DNA from: PKWO01 sp036384915
GTDB lineage: Bacteria > Pseudomonadota > Gammaproteobacteria > Burkholderiales > Burkholderiaceae_D
Reading direction: 5' to 3'
Assembly: GCA_036384915.1 (NCBI GenBank)
Contig: DASVLJ010000008.1
Location: forward strand, 1-64,000
Length of the DNA: 64,000 bases
The translations under genes and the position numbers were made by a program. Under the pieces are notes generated by a model. That model made no database searches, was not told the origin of the DNA, and worked only from the letters and a program-made list of their open reading frames with translations. Below are positions 31,553 through 41,820 of this stretch, in pieces. The first letter of the stretch is position 1; every line of letters starts with the position of its first letter.

Positions 31553-32989
31553 ATGGCCGAATCGGAACCTCTTAGCGATACGCCGAGCGACGGCGACACG
31601 GCCTTGGCGCATGCAGCACAGCTGGCTCGCCGATTCCGCCGCACGGTCGATTCGCAGGCGCAATGCGCGACGTTGAACTACACGGAGATGCTGGAACGGT
31701 TTGCCGGCGAATTGCCGGCACATGGACGGCCAGCCGTTGAGGTGATCGACACACTCGTGGCCCTGGCCGAGCCGGGTTTGCAGAAGTCCGCCGGTAGTCG
31801 CTTCTTCGGCTGGGTGATCGGCAATTCGCACGAAGCGGGAGTCGCCGCCGATTGGCTATGCTCGGCCTGGGGACAAAACGCGGGCAACCCTCTAGCCAGC
31901 CCCGCGGCCGCCGCTTGTGAAGCTGTCGTGGTGCAATGGCTGCTCGATCTGCTGGGCTTGCCCGAGCAGAGCGGCGTGGGCCTGGTCACCGGCGCAACGA
32001 TGGCCAATTTCGTCGCCATCGCGGCGGCGCGCGGCGCGCTTCTGGCCCGCGAGAATTGGGATGTACGTGCGCAAGGGCTGGCCGGCTCGCCTCCGCTACG
32101 CGTGCTGCTCGGCGCCGACGCACATGCCACCGTCGATGCCGCCCTGCATTATCTGGGAATAGGGCAAACCAGCGTAGTTCGCATCGCGACCGACACGCAA
32201 GGCGCCATCCTGCCGGATGCCTTCCAGGAGGCGCTGCACAAGCAGCAGGGCCCGACCCTGGCAATACTTCAGGCTGGGCAGATCAACACCGGCGCCTTCG
32301 ACCCGTTCGCGAAATTGATCCCGATGGCAAAGGCGCACAATGCCTGGGTCCATGTCGATGGCGCGTTCGGCCTGTGGGTGCGTTGCTCCCCCAAACTTGC
32401 TCCGCTGGCTGCAGGCATCGAATTGGCGGACTCGTGGGCCACGGACGGCCACAAATGGCTGCAGATGCCGTATGACTGCGGCTTTGCCATCGTGCGCGAT
32501 GCGAAAGCACAAGTGGATGCCATGGGCTTGAGCGCCAGTTATCTGCCGCAAGCCGACGGGGACCGCGATCCCTCGCAATTCGTCCCGGAACTGTCGCGCC
32601 GCGCCCGCGGGTTCGCGGCGTGGGCGCTCTTGAGCCATTGGGGCCGCGACGGCGTGGCGCGCATGGTCGAACGGCACGTGTCGCTGGCGCAGATGATGGC
32701 GCGCCGCCTGGCACAGGCACCCGGGGTTTCAGTCGTCAACGACGTCGTGCTGAATCAGTTGATCGTCCGTTTCGGCGCCGGCCGGTCCGATGAAGAAGCC
32801 GACCGCCTGACCCTGGCCACGATTGCCAGGATTCAAGCCCGACAAGCCTGCTTTGCCGGCGGGGCGAAATGGCGCGGCCGCTGGGTGATGCGGATATCGG
32901 TGTGCAGCAGCGCAACCGATGAAGCGGCGGCAACGGCCAGTGTCGATGCGATGCTGGCCGCGTGGCGCGAAGTGCAAACCGACACCTGA
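31553..32989 (+). CDS. PLP-dependent decarboxylase (group II amino-acid decarboxylase-like)
   Basis: The 478-residue protein has the fold-type I features of group II decarboxylases: GLVTGATMANFVAIAAAR, the HATVDAALHYLG pocket histidine, WVHVDGAFG and the PLP-binding lysine in SWATDGHKWLQMPYDCG. Members decarboxylate aromatic amino acids, glutamate, diaminobutyrate or, in some cases, act as aldolases; the substrate cannot be read off. AAGGAATCGCGAC provides the ribosome-binding site. Confidence 0.88.
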   Translation: MAESEPLSDTPSDGDTALAHAAQLARRFRRTVDSQAQCATLNYTEMLERFAGELPAHGRPAVEVIDTLVALAEPGLQKSAGSRFFGWVIGNSHEAGVAADWLCSAWGQNAGNPLASPAAAACEAVVVQWLLDLLGLPEQSGVGLVTGATMANFVAIAAARGALLARENWDVRAQGLAGSPPLRVLLGADAHATVDAALHYLGIGQTSVVRIATDTQGAILPDAFQEALHKQQGPTLAILQAGQINTGAFDPFAKLIPMAKAHNAWVHVDGAFGLWVRCSPKLAPLAAGIELADSWATDGHKWLQMPYDCGFAIVRDAKAQVDAMGLSASYLPQADGDRDPSQFVPELSRRARGFAAWALLSHWGRDGVARMVERHVSLAQMMARRLAQAPGVSVVNDVVLNQLIVRFGAGRSDEEADRLTLATIARIQARQACFAGGAKWRGRWVMRISVCSSATDEAAATASVDAMLAAWREVQTDT

Positions 32990-33013
32990 ACCATACCGTA
33001 AAGCCGCAATGAT

Positions 33014-33502
33014 TTATGGGGCCAGGCGGTGGGCGTGCTCGACCTTGGTGCAGCGGTCCATTACCACAGCCATGCCGGCGGCGCGGGCCTTGTTGGCGGC
33101 CGCCTGATTGACCACACCGAACTGCATCCACAGGCACAGCGCACCGATATCGATCGCCGCATCGGCAATCGCTTCCATCGCATCGGAGCGGCGGAAGCAA
33201 TCGACCATGTCGATATGCGCACCTTGCGCTTCGACGTAATCCGCTGCCTCGTATAGGGAGGCATGGCAGCGTTCGCCGAGTATGACGGTGCCTGAATACG
33301 TCGGATTGACGGGGACGATGCGGTAACCGTGCTCTTGCAGATAGCGCCCGATCTGGTAACTATCGCGCGAAGGATCCGTCGACATGCCCACCACGGCTAT
33401 CGTCTTGCTCCGTGTGAGCATGGTGTCGATGACATTCTCGTCGTTGATCGAGCCGGAAGGGTCCATTGGAGTCTGCAGCAATCGCGAGTTGTAGGTTTCC
33501 AT
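33014..33502 (-). CDS. CoA-binding Rossmann-fold protein (YccU-like)
   Basis: The 162-residue protein has the family pattern TIAVVGMSTDPSRDSYQIGRYLQEHGYRIVPVNP (seen in parts), then HIDMVDCFRRSDA and ALCLWMQFGVVNQAAANKARAAG. It ends in MDRCTKVEHAHRL, typical of the YccU/succinyl-CoA-synthetase-like CoA-binding domain. The molecular role is unknown. An internal ATG at 33466 is an alternative start. Confidence 0.85.
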   Translation of the reverse strand: METYNSRLLQTPMDPSGSINDENVIDTMLTRSKTIAVVGMSTDPSRDSYQIGRYLQEHGYRIVPVNPTYSGTVILGERCHASLYEAADYVEAQGAHIDMVDCFRRSDAMEAIADAAIDIGALCLWMQFGVVNQAAANKARAAGMAVVMDRCTKVEHAHRLAP

Positions 33503-33512
33503 TATCGCGGAA

Positions 33513-33545
33513 AATGAAAAAAGCAGCCGAAGCTGCTTTTTTCAT
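33513..33545 (-). terminator. Terminator of the atp operon
   Basis: AAAAAAGCAGC-CGAA-GCTGCTTTTTT is a 7-bp GC-containing stem flanked by A and T runs, about 20 bp beyond atpC on the minus strand. It is symmetrical and may also act on the plus strand. Confidence 0.88.
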
Positions 33546-33562
33546 GGGTTTGCCGCAAACGC

Positions 33563-33985
33563 TTAACGCTTCTGGCGCAGGCGCTGGATAGCTGCCAGTT
33601 GCGCAACCGCTGCCGCCAATTCGGCTTGCGCCTTGGCGTAGTCGATCTTGGCTTCGCTGTTGTGCAGGTTTTCTTCCGCACGCTTCTTGGCCTCGGTCGC
33701 CTTCGCCTCGTCCAGGTCCTTGCCGCGGATCGCGGTGTCGGCCAGCACGGTGACGTTATCGGGCTGCACTTCCAGAATGCCGCCGGCGACGAATACGAAT
33801 TCGTCTTCGGCCTGGCCTTCGACCTTGATGCGGACAGCACCCGGCTTGATGCGCGTGATCAGCGGCGTGTGCTTGGGATAAATCCCCAGCTCGCCCGCTT
33901 CACCCGGCAACGCGACGAATTCGGCTTCGCCCGAGAAGATTTGCTCTTCGGCGGAGACGACATCGACGTGGATCGTATGTGCCAT
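33563..33985 (-). CDS. atpC: ATP synthase epsilon subunit
   Basis: The 140 residues start with the beta-sandwich (IHVDVVSAEEQIFSGEAEFVALPGEAGELGIYPKHTPL in family form) and end in the two-helix hairpin KRAEENLHNSEAKIDYAKAQAE. It couples the central stalk to the rotor ring and can inhibit ATP hydrolysis. It is the last gene of the operon, before the terminator. Confidence 0.95.
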   Translation of the reverse strand: MAHTIHVDVVSAEEQIFSGEAEFVALPGEAGELGIYPKHTPLITRIKPGAVRIKVEGQAEDEFVFVAGGILEVQPDNVTVLADTAIRGKDLDEAKATEAKKRAEENLHNSEAKIDYAKAQAELAAAVAQLAAIQRLRQKR

Positions 33986-34073
33986 GATTGGTCCTATCTA
34001 AGCTAGTGAAAGACTGTTGAATTGCATTCAAGAGCCGCCGCCCAGCTACCGGGCGGCGAACTCAGAAAAGACA

Positions 34074-35474
34074 TCAAGCAGCCTTCTTGCCTTTCTCGAT
34101 AGCCTCTTCAATGGTGCCGACCATATAGAAGGCCTGCTCCGGCAGGTGATCCAGTTCGCCCGACGCGATCATCTTGAAGCCCTTGATCGTGTCCTTGAGC
34201 GAAACGTACTTGCCCGGCGAGCCGGTGAACACTTCCGCGACGTGGAACGGCTGCGACAGGAAACGCTGCATCTTACGTGCGCGGTACACCACCAGCTTGT
34301 CTTCCGGTGCCAGTTCGTCCATGCCCAGAATCGCAATAATGTCGCGCAATTCCTTGTAGCGCTGCAGCGTGCCTTGCACGGCGCGTGCGGTTTCGTAGTG
34401 CTCCTGGCCGACGACCAGCGGGTCCAGCTGACGCGAGGTCGAGTCGAGCGGGTCCACGGCGGGGTAGATACCGAGCGAGGCGATGTCACGCGACAACACC
34501 ACGGTCGAGTCCAAGTGGGCAAACGTGGTTGCAGGCGACGGGTCGGTCAAGTCGTCCGCAGGGACGTACACGGCCTGGATCGAGGTGATCGAACCGGTCT
34601 TGGTCGAGGTGATACGCTCTTGCAGGCGGCCCATTTCTTCGGCCAGCGTCGGCTGGTAGCCCACGGCGGAAGGCATACGGCCCAAGAGTGCCGACACTTC
34701 GGTACCGGCGAGCGTATAGCGGTAGATGTTGTCGACGAAGAACAGCACGTCACGGCCTTCGTCACGGAAGCTCTCGGCGATCGTCAGACCGGTCAGAGCC
34801 ACGCGCAGACGGTTGCCCGGCGGTTCGTTCATCTGGCCGTAGACCATCGAGACCTTGGAGTTTTCCGGGTTCTCGAGATCGACCACCTTGGCGTCCGACA
34901 TTTCGTGGTAGAAGTCGTTGCCTTCACGGGTACGCTCACCCACGCCGGCGAACACGGACAGACCACTGTGCGCCTTGGCGATGTTGTTGATGAGTTCCAT
35001 CATGTTCACGGTCTTGCCCACGCCGGCACCGCCGAACAGGCCGACCTTACCACCCTTGGCGAACGGGCAGATCAGGTCGATCACCTTGATGCCGGTTTCG
35101 AGCAAGTCTTGCGACGGCGACAGTTCGTCGTAAGCCGGTGCGGCGCGGTGGATCGCAGCGGTACGCTCGTGGCTCACAGGACCGCATTCGTCGATCGGGT
35201 TGCCCAGCACGTCCATGATGCGGCCCAGCGTTGCCTTGCCGACCGGCACGCTGATCGGTGCGCCGGTGTTCTTGATCATCATGCCGCGGCGCAAACCGTC
35301 CGAGCTGCCCAGCGCAATGGTACGGACGATGCCGTCGCCAAGCTGTTGTTGCACTTCCAGAGTCAGTTCCGACCCTTCCATCTTCAAGGCATCGTAGACC
35401 TTGGGCATCGCATCGCGCGGAAACTCCACGTCAACCACAGCGCCGATACACTGAACGATTTTGCCATCAGCCAT
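34074..35474 (-). CDS. atpD: ATP synthase beta subunit
   Basis: The 466 residues contain Walker A GGAGVGKTVNMMELI, the catalytic glutamate region GERTREGNDFYHEM, and MVYGQMNEPPGNR. The DELSEED loop reads DELAPED. It is the catalytic subunit of the F1 head. Gap to atpG of about 150 bp holds a dispersed repeat. Confidence 0.97.
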   Translation of the reverse strand: MADGKIVQCIGAVVDVEFPRDAMPKVYDALKMEGSELTLEVQQQLGDGIVRTIALGSSDGLRRGMMIKNTGAPISVPVGKATLGRIMDVLGNPIDECGPVSHERTAAIHRAAPAYDELSPSQDLLETGIKVIDLICPFAKGGKVGLFGGAGVGKTVNMMELINNIAKAHSGLSVFAGVGERTREGNDFYHEMSDAKVVDLENPENSKVSMVYGQMNEPPGNRLRVALTGLTIAESFRDEGRDVLFFVDNIYRYTLAGTEVSALLGRMPSAVGYQPTLAEEMGRLQERITSTKTGSITSIQAVYVPADDLTDPSPATTFAHLDSTVVLSRDIASLGIYPAVDPLDSTSRQLDPLVVGQEHYETARAVQGTLQRYKELRDIIAILGMDELAPEDKLVVYRARKMQRFLSQPFHVAEVFTGSPGKYVSLKDTIKGFKMIASGELDHLPEQAFYMVGTIEEAIEKGKKAA

Positions 35475-35552
35475 TTTCGTTCCTTCAATATATAAAAATT
35501 AAAATTCGTTCCCACTCGGTGATGAGGGATACAACACAGCCAAATGTCTTGG

Positions 35553-35600
35553 CCCCCTCCCTCACCCCCAACCCCTCTCCCGCCTGCGGGCGAGGGGAGC
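35553..35600. repeat. Dispersed intergenic repeat between atpG and atpD
   Basis: CCCTCACCCCCAACCCCTCT followed by the hairpin CCCGCCTGCGGG and CGAGGGG matches a well-known GC-rich intergenic repeat of many Gram-negatives. It interrupts an otherwise compact operon. The hairpin CCCCTCTCCCGC/GCGGGCGAGGGG could pause or stabilise the mRNA. Confidence 0.65.
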
Positions 35601-35623
35601 GAAGCGATCGCTACGCGATAATC

Positions 35624-36493
35624 TTAAACAGCGGCGGCCCCTGCCACGATCTCGGAGAGTTCCTTCGTGATCGCCGCTTGACGCGTCTTGTTGTAGACCA
35701 GCTTCAACTCACCGATCACGTTGCCCGCGTTGTCGCTTGCCGCCTTCATCGCCACCATGCGGGCCGATTGCTCGGACGCGATGTTTTCGGCGACGGCCTG
35801 GTAGACCAGGGCTTCGACGTAGCGCAACAGCAGTTCGTCGATCACGGTTTGCGCATCGGGCTCGTACAGGTAATCCCACGAGTGGGACTGCTTGTCAGCC
35901 TTGGTGCGGTCTTCCGCCAGCGGCAGCAACTGTTCCAGCATCGGCTCTTGCTTCATCGTATTGATGAACTTGGTGTACACCAGGTACACCGCGTCGAGCT
36001 TGTGATCCTGATAGGCGTCGAGCAGAACCTTGACCGGGCCGATCAGCTTGTCCAGGTGCGGCGTATCGCCGATCTGGGTAGCCGACGACACGACCTTGGC
36101 GCCGATGCGGTTCAGGAAGCCCAAGCCCTTGTTGCCGATGGCGACGGCTTCGATCTTGTTGCCGGCTTGTTCCAGCTCGCGGATCTTGGACGTCGCAATG
36201 CGCAGTGCATTGGTGTTCATGCCGCCGCACAAGCCCTTGTCGGTCGTAACGACGATGAAGCCTATCGTCTTGGCGCCGTGCTGCTGGACCAGGAACGGAT
36301 GCGTATATTCCGGATTCGCCTGCGCCAGATTCGAGGTGATGTTACGAATCTTGTCACTGTAGGGACGGGCCGAACGCATCCGGTCTTGCGCCTTGCGCAT
36401 TTTGGATGCGGCGACCATTTCCATCGCCTTGGTGATCTTCTTCGTATTCTCTACGCTCTTGATCTTGCCGCGTATCTCTTTACCTGCAGCCAT
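35624..36493 (-). CDS. atpG: ATP synthase gamma subunit
   Basis: The 289 residues start MAAGKEIRGKIKSVENTKKITKAMEMVA and end with the C-terminal helix SDNAGNVIGELKLVYNKTRQAAITKEL, both invariant in gamma subunits. It is the rotating central stalk. Order after atpA is standard. Confidence 0.96.
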   Translation of the reverse strand: MAAGKEIRGKIKSVENTKKITKAMEMVAASKMRKAQDRMRSARPYSDKIRNITSNLAQANPEYTHPFLVQQHGAKTIGFIVVTTDKGLCGGMNTNALRIATSKIRELEQAGNKIEAVAIGNKGLGFLNRIGAKVVSSATQIGDTPHLDKLIGPVKVLLDAYQDHKLDAVYLVYTKFINTMKQEPMLEQLLPLAEDRTKADKQSHSWDYLYEPDAQTVIDELLLRYVEALVYQAVAENIASEQSARMVAMKAASDNAGNVIGELKLVYNKTRQAAITKELSEIVAGAAAV

Positions 36494-36522
36494 GAGTACT
36501 TACTCCTTCAGCTCCAGTTAAA

Positions 36523-38058
<1,536 letters not shown>

Positions 38059-38089
38059 ACTAACTCCTAAAATTAAATATCGTCGCGAA

Positions 38090-38626
38090 CTACGCGGCAG
38101 TCAGCGCCACTTGCATTTGCTGCAGCTTGGCGCGCACCGAGGTGTCCAGCACTTCGTCGCCGACCACGACGCGCACGCCGCCGATCAGCGATTGGTCGAC
38201 ATGCACCGCCGGGTTCAGCTTGCGGCCGAACTTCTTTTCCAGCGTGGCGACCAGTTGCTTGACCTGGGCATCGTTCAACTCGAACGCGCTCGCGATCTCG
38301 GCGTCGGCGGCGCCTTCCTGGGCATTTTTCAATGCGTGGAATTGCACGCCGATTTCCGGCAACAGCGCGACACGGCCATTCTCGACCAGCATGGCGACGA
38401 AATTTTTCGCTTCATCGGTCACGGGCGACTTGACCAGGGCCAAGAGCGTGTCGGCGACAGTCTTGTCGGACAGGTTGGGGTTGTGCGACAGCGCCTGCAC
38501 GTCGGGATGCGCTCCGACTTGTGCCAGTTCGGACACCAGATCCGACCAGGCCGACAGATTGCCGGCCTTGGCCACACGGAACAGCGCTTCCGCGTACGGA
38601 CGAGCGATCGTTGCGAGTTCAGCCAT
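38090..38626 (-). CDS. atpH: ATP synthase delta subunit
   Basis: The 178 residues start MAELATIARPYAEALFRVA and end VHVDQSLIGGVRVVVGDEVLD, the family N-terminal bundle and C-terminal signature. It links F1 to the peripheral stalk. It follows atpF by 2 bp. Confidence 0.95.
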   Translation of the reverse strand: MAELATIARPYAEALFRVAKAGNLSAWSDLVSELAQVGAHPDVQALSHNPNLSDKTVADTLLALVKSPVTDEAKNFVAMLVENGRVALLPEIGVQFHALKNAQEGAADAEIASAFELNDAQVKQLVATLEKKFGRKLNPAVHVDQSLIGGVRVVVGDEVLDTSVRAKLQQMQVALTAA

Positions 38627-38628
38627 GA

Positions 38629-39099
38629 TTACAGCTCGGTGGCGAGTTGGTTCAACAGATCGGCGTGGGCGCTGGCGTTGATTTCGCGCTTCAAGATTTG
38701 TTCGGCACCCTTGACGGCCAGACCGGCAACCTGGCCGCGCAGCTCTTCGCGAGCCTTGGACAGTTGCTGGGCGGCGTCGTCACGGGCGGCGGCCACGATA
38801 CGGGCTGCTTCTTCCGAGGCGATCTTCTTCGCTTCTTCAATGATGCCTTGCGCACGCTTTTCAGCGTCGACGATGCGCTTCTGGCCTTCGTCACGGGCCT
38901 TGACCAGTTCAGCGGCGGCGGCCTTGTCGGCGTCTTCCTTCGCTTTCTTGCCAAGGTCGGCGGCAGCCAAGCCGTCGGCGATTTTCTTGGCACGGTCGTC
39001 CAGCGCCTTCATCATCGGCGGCCACACGAACTTCATCGTGACGAGCGCGAGAATGAAGAAGACGACGAACTGTGCCAATAAGGTGGCATTAATATTCAC
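38629..39099 (-). CDS. atpF: ATP synthase b subunit
   Basis: A GTG start at 39099, preceded by AAAGGACGCAAC, gives MNINATLLAQFVVFFILAL and 156 residues, exactly the E. coli length; the longer in-frame ATG at 39129 was rejected. One N-terminal membrane span is followed by a long charged coiled coil (KKIADGLAAADLGKKAKEDADKA in parts). It forms the peripheral stalk. Confidence 0.94.
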   Translation of the reverse strand: MNINATLLAQFVVFFILALVTMKFVWPPMMKALDDRAKKIADGLAAADLGKKAKEDADKAAAAELVKARDEGQKRIVDAEKRAQGIIEEAKKIASEEAARIVAAARDDAAQQLSKAREELRGQVAGLAVKGAEQILKREINASAHADLLNQLATEL

Positions 39100-39203
39100 G
39101 TTGCGTCCTTTAGCGTTTAAGTGAGTCAAGCGGCCCGCAAATCACGGGCCGAAGGCCGCGCAGATCAACAACGATCCGTCGCATGCCGACTTAAACCGTC
39201 TAC

Positions 39204-39446
39204 TTAGCCCGTGAAGGGGTTGGCGAACGCGAACATCATCGCGATACCGACGCCGATCAGGAATGCAGCGTCGATCAGACCGGCCAACAGGAACATCTTG
39301 GTTTGCAGAGTGTTCATCAACTCGGGTTGGCGAGCGGAGGCTTCGATGAACTTGCCGCCCATGATGCCAATACCGATACAGGCACCGATAGCGCCCAAAC
39401 CGATGATCAAACCACAAGCCAAAGCAACCAATGCGACGTTAGTCAT
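39204..39446 (-). CDS. atpE: ATP synthase c subunit
   Basis: The 80 residues form two membrane helices with the polar loop ARQPEL. The proton-binding acid is Asp59 in LLAGLIDAAFLIGVG, and the glycine-rich first helix is GAIGACIGIGIMGG. It makes the rotor ring. There is no sodium-type ligand set (Q/E in helix 1 plus ES in helix 2), so it is proton-type. Confidence 0.96.
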   Translation of the reverse strand: MTNVALVALACGLIIGLGAIGACIGIGIMGGKFIEASARQPELMNTLQTKMFLLAGLIDAAFLIGVGIAMMFAFANPFTG

Positions 39447-39449
39447 GAA

Positions 39450-39495
39450 AACTCCTTAGATAGTCAAAAGTCAAAAAGTAAAACCAAAATACCGC
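39450..39495 (-). promoter_or_regulatory. T-rich translation-enhancer-like leader and strong ribosome-binding site of atpE
   Basis: On the minus strand a pyrimidine/T-rich tract (TTTTGGTTTTACTTTTTGAC) precedes AAGGAG (plus-strand 39452-39457) just before the atpE start. E. coli atpE has a U-rich enhancer in the same place, needed to make many c subunits per complex. Function here is by analogy. Confidence 0.5.
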
Positions 39496-39528
39496 AAAAC
39501 CTTTACTTACTGCTTACTGCAAAAGCTA

Positions 39529-40380
39529 TTAATGGCCTTCGTGCGCCTGGCCGATGTAGACCAAAGTCAGCATCATGAAGATGAACGCCTGCAGTGCCAC
39601 GATCAGGATGTGGAAGATGGCCCAAACCGAACCGGCCAGCACATGCAAACCGAAGCCCCACCAGGTGGCGGTCGAGCCGAGCAAGGCGATCAACAGGAAG
39701 ATCAATTCGCCGGCATACATGTTGCCGAACAGTCGCATGCCGAGCGAGACGGTCTTGGCGACGAATTCGATCAGATTCAAGCCGAAGTTGAACGGCCACA
39801 GGTAGAATTGCGGGCCGAACGGTGCGCAGAACAATTCATGGACGAAGCCGCCGGCACCCTTGATCTTGACGTTGTAGTAGAGCGTCAGCGCCAGTACGCC
39901 GAGCGACATGCCAAGTGTGCCGTTCAAGTCGGCGGTAGGCACCACGCGCTGGTGATGGAAGATGTGCTCGAGACCGGTCCACTTGAACAAGGAGGCAAAC
40001 AGGTCCACCGGCAGAAAGTCCATCGAATTCATCAGGAATACCCAGACGAACACCGTCAGGGCCAAAGGAGCGATGAAGGCGCGGTTGCCGTGCGGAATGA
40101 TGGCCTTGGACTGATCTTCAACCAGCTCGACCAACACTTCGATGGCAGCCTGGAAACGGCCCGGCACGCCGGCGGTGGCCTTGCGGGCCGCCATGCGCAT
40201 CAGGATCAGGCCGATCACGCCCATCAGGATGGACCAGAACACCGTATCGTAATTGATGGTGTGAAAGTCGATGGGGCCGTGTTGCTTGACCGGCTGGAAG
40301 TGAGTCAGGTGGTGCTGGATGTACTCCGATGCGGTTGGAGCGGCTTCACCCGCGCCCTCGGGGACCAGATCAGTTGCCAT
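39529..40380 (-). CDS. atpB: ATP synthase a subunit
   Basis: The 283 residues hold five to six membrane segments. The essential arginine is in SLGMRLFGNMYAGEL, and NLIEFVAKTVSLG is also typical. It forms the proton half-channels against the c ring. The start overlaps closely with atpI (2-bp gap). Confidence 0.96.
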   Translation of the reverse strand: MATDLVPEGAGEAAPTASEYIQHHLTHFQPVKQHGPIDFHTINYDTVFWSILMGVIGLILMRMAARKATAGVPGRFQAAIEVLVELVEDQSKAIIPHGNRAFIAPLALTVFVWVFLMNSMDFLPVDLFASLFKWTGLEHIFHHQRVVPTADLNGTLGMSLGVLALTLYYNVKIKGAGGFVHELFCAPFGPQFYLWPFNFGLNLIEFVAKTVSLGMRLFGNMYAGELIFLLIALLGSTATWWGFGLHVLAGSVWAIFHILIVALQAFIFMMLTLVYIGQAHEGH

Positions 40381-40382
40381 GT

Positions 40383-40724
40383 TTATCGATGCCTAAATAG
40401 TAAGATGATGTAACTTTTCAGCGCCACGATGAACCCCGCGAGCAGCGCGAGCCAGTTCAAACCGTGGTACAGCCATCCGATCGCGCCCAACAGCGCCACC
40501 GTTAATGCAATCTTGATAAATTCCCCGATGAAAAACGACATCGGGTTGGCACCTTGCGGCTTTTGCGCCTCCGCGAACAGACGCAGGGCGAACAAACTAT
40601 TCGGCACCACGCAGCACAAGCCTCCCAGCAGCGCCGACAGCAACGCAGGAACACCACCGAGCAAACCCGCCACCACGCTGGTCGCAACCGTTGCCGCAAG
40701 TTGCAGAATAATGATACGTAGCAT
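40383..40724 (-). CDS. atpI: ATP synthase assembly protein I
   Basis: The 113-residue protein has four hydrophobic helices with the AtpI pattern LLGGVPALLSALLGGLCCVVPN. It is the first gene of the operon, as usual, and helps assemble the c ring. The TTGACT/TATAAT promoter lies about 110 bp upstream. Confidence 0.9.
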   Translation of the reverse strand: MLRIIILQLAATVATSVVAGLLGGVPALLSALLGGLCCVVPNSLFALRLFAEAQKPQGANPMSFFIGEFIKIALTVALLGAIGWLYHGLNWLALLAGFIVALKSYIILLFRHR

Positions 40725-41051
40725 ACTTGCCCGCTTATTTGCTCGGCCTGCTTGGCCAGGCGCGCGCGACTCTCAAGGGGCGCATCAACCGGCCGATGGT
40801 GAAGATTGCAATGTGTTCTGTGTAGCCACGGGATTATAAGAGTTTTTCGCCGCACCAGTCAATTGCTTGCTGCACCGCAAAGGGGCGGATCGCCTGATTT
40901 GGTGCGGGGTTACAGCATGTTGTGCGTTAGTTGCAGGCTATATTAAGCAAATGCTATCGGCAATTACCTGCGGGGGAATTGAACACGCATGCCCCGAAGA
41001 CGTTTCTCTTCGCCCGGCCTGCTGAGCCAAGCCGGGGGGCGTCATCAAGCG
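40725..41051. other. Intergenic region upstream of the atp operon
   Basis: 327 bases without a gene. Apart from the promoter at 40833-40862 it holds an inverted pair CCGCACCA (40850-40857)/TGGTGCGG (40900-40907), one arm of which lies within the promoter spacer, so it could be a regulatory hairpin or operator. Confidence 0.5.
40833..40862 (-). promoter_or_regulatory. sigma70-type promoter of the atp operon
   Basis: On the minus strand TTGACT (plus 40857-40862) is followed after 18 bp by a perfect TATAAT (plus 40833-40838). The start point would be near 40826, giving a leader of about 100 nt before atpI. Confidence 0.75.
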
Positions 41052-41711
41052 CTACCGACCGAACCTGCGCCAAAAATAGGCCAAAAGCGTCAACAGCGGC
41101 AGCCATACCGGCAAGGCTTGAATGATGACGCGTGGCCATTCGGGCATGTGAGCCAGCATGTGGCCCAGCGGTGTGGCAAATACCGCCAGGTAAAGCGCGC
41201 TCCAGACCAGCAACAGCGCGCAGATGGCAACGTTCACCAGCACATGCTGCCGGCCCGTTCCGACTCCGGCTTCCTTGAGCAGCGCCAGGGCCTCGAGATT
41301 GCCATGCCGCGCCGCCAGCCCCAGCCACAGCTTGGCCTTGGCGAGGTTTTGCGGTGTGCCGCGGCCGGTCAGGTACATGCGGCCCAGGTTCAATTGACCG
41401 ATCTCGTTGTCGAGCGTGGCGGCCTTCTGGAAACAGGCAAAGGCCATCTGGTCGTCTTGCGCCATGGCGCGCCCGGCTGCGTGCAGGCATCCGAGGTTGT
41501 TGAAGCTGGCTGCATGGCCCTGGCCGGCCGACTTGCGCCACAGCGTATAGGCCCGCCGTTCGTCGCGCGCAATATCCTGGCCCAGCAAATAACGGTAGCC
41601 AAGCCCGAATTGGGCCTCGGCTTCACCAGCCGCGGCTGCCGTCGCCAAGGCCTTGAGCGGGCGCTTGTCGTCGGCGGGAATCAGCGTATCCTTCCCTTCG
41701 ATAGCGGACAT
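41052..41711 (-). CDS. Sel1-like repeat protein with C-terminal membrane spans
   Basis: The 219 residues show at least three Sel1 repeats: GEAEAQFGLGYRYLLGQDIA, GHAASFNNLGCLHAAGRAMA and EIGQLNLGRMYLTGRGTPQN, each with the A/G-x3-LG-x-Y/L-x-x-G pattern. Two hydrophobic segments follow (about 158-178 and 192-212). Sel1 proteins usually scaffold membrane-linked complexes. It is the last of four minus-strand genes lying between parB and the atp promoter. Confidence 0.8.
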   Translation of the reverse strand: MSAIEGKDTLIPADDKRPLKALATAAAAGEAEAQFGLGYRYLLGQDIARDERRAYTLWRKSAGQGHAASFNNLGCLHAAGRAMAQDDQMAFACFQKAATLDNEIGQLNLGRMYLTGRGTPQNLAKAKLWLGLAARHGNLEALALLKEAGVGTGRQHVLVNVAICALLLVWSALYLAVFATPLGHMLAHMPEWPRVIIQALPVWLPLLTLLAYFWRRFGR

Positions 41712-41820
41712 GGCGATGTGAACAGTCGTGATTGGCGGGATGGCCCGGCCTTCTTTCGGATTCCGGGCTCAGGCTGTTGCATTCTAGCATGTGGCAATCC
41801 CACGCCGGAGCCCACCAGCG

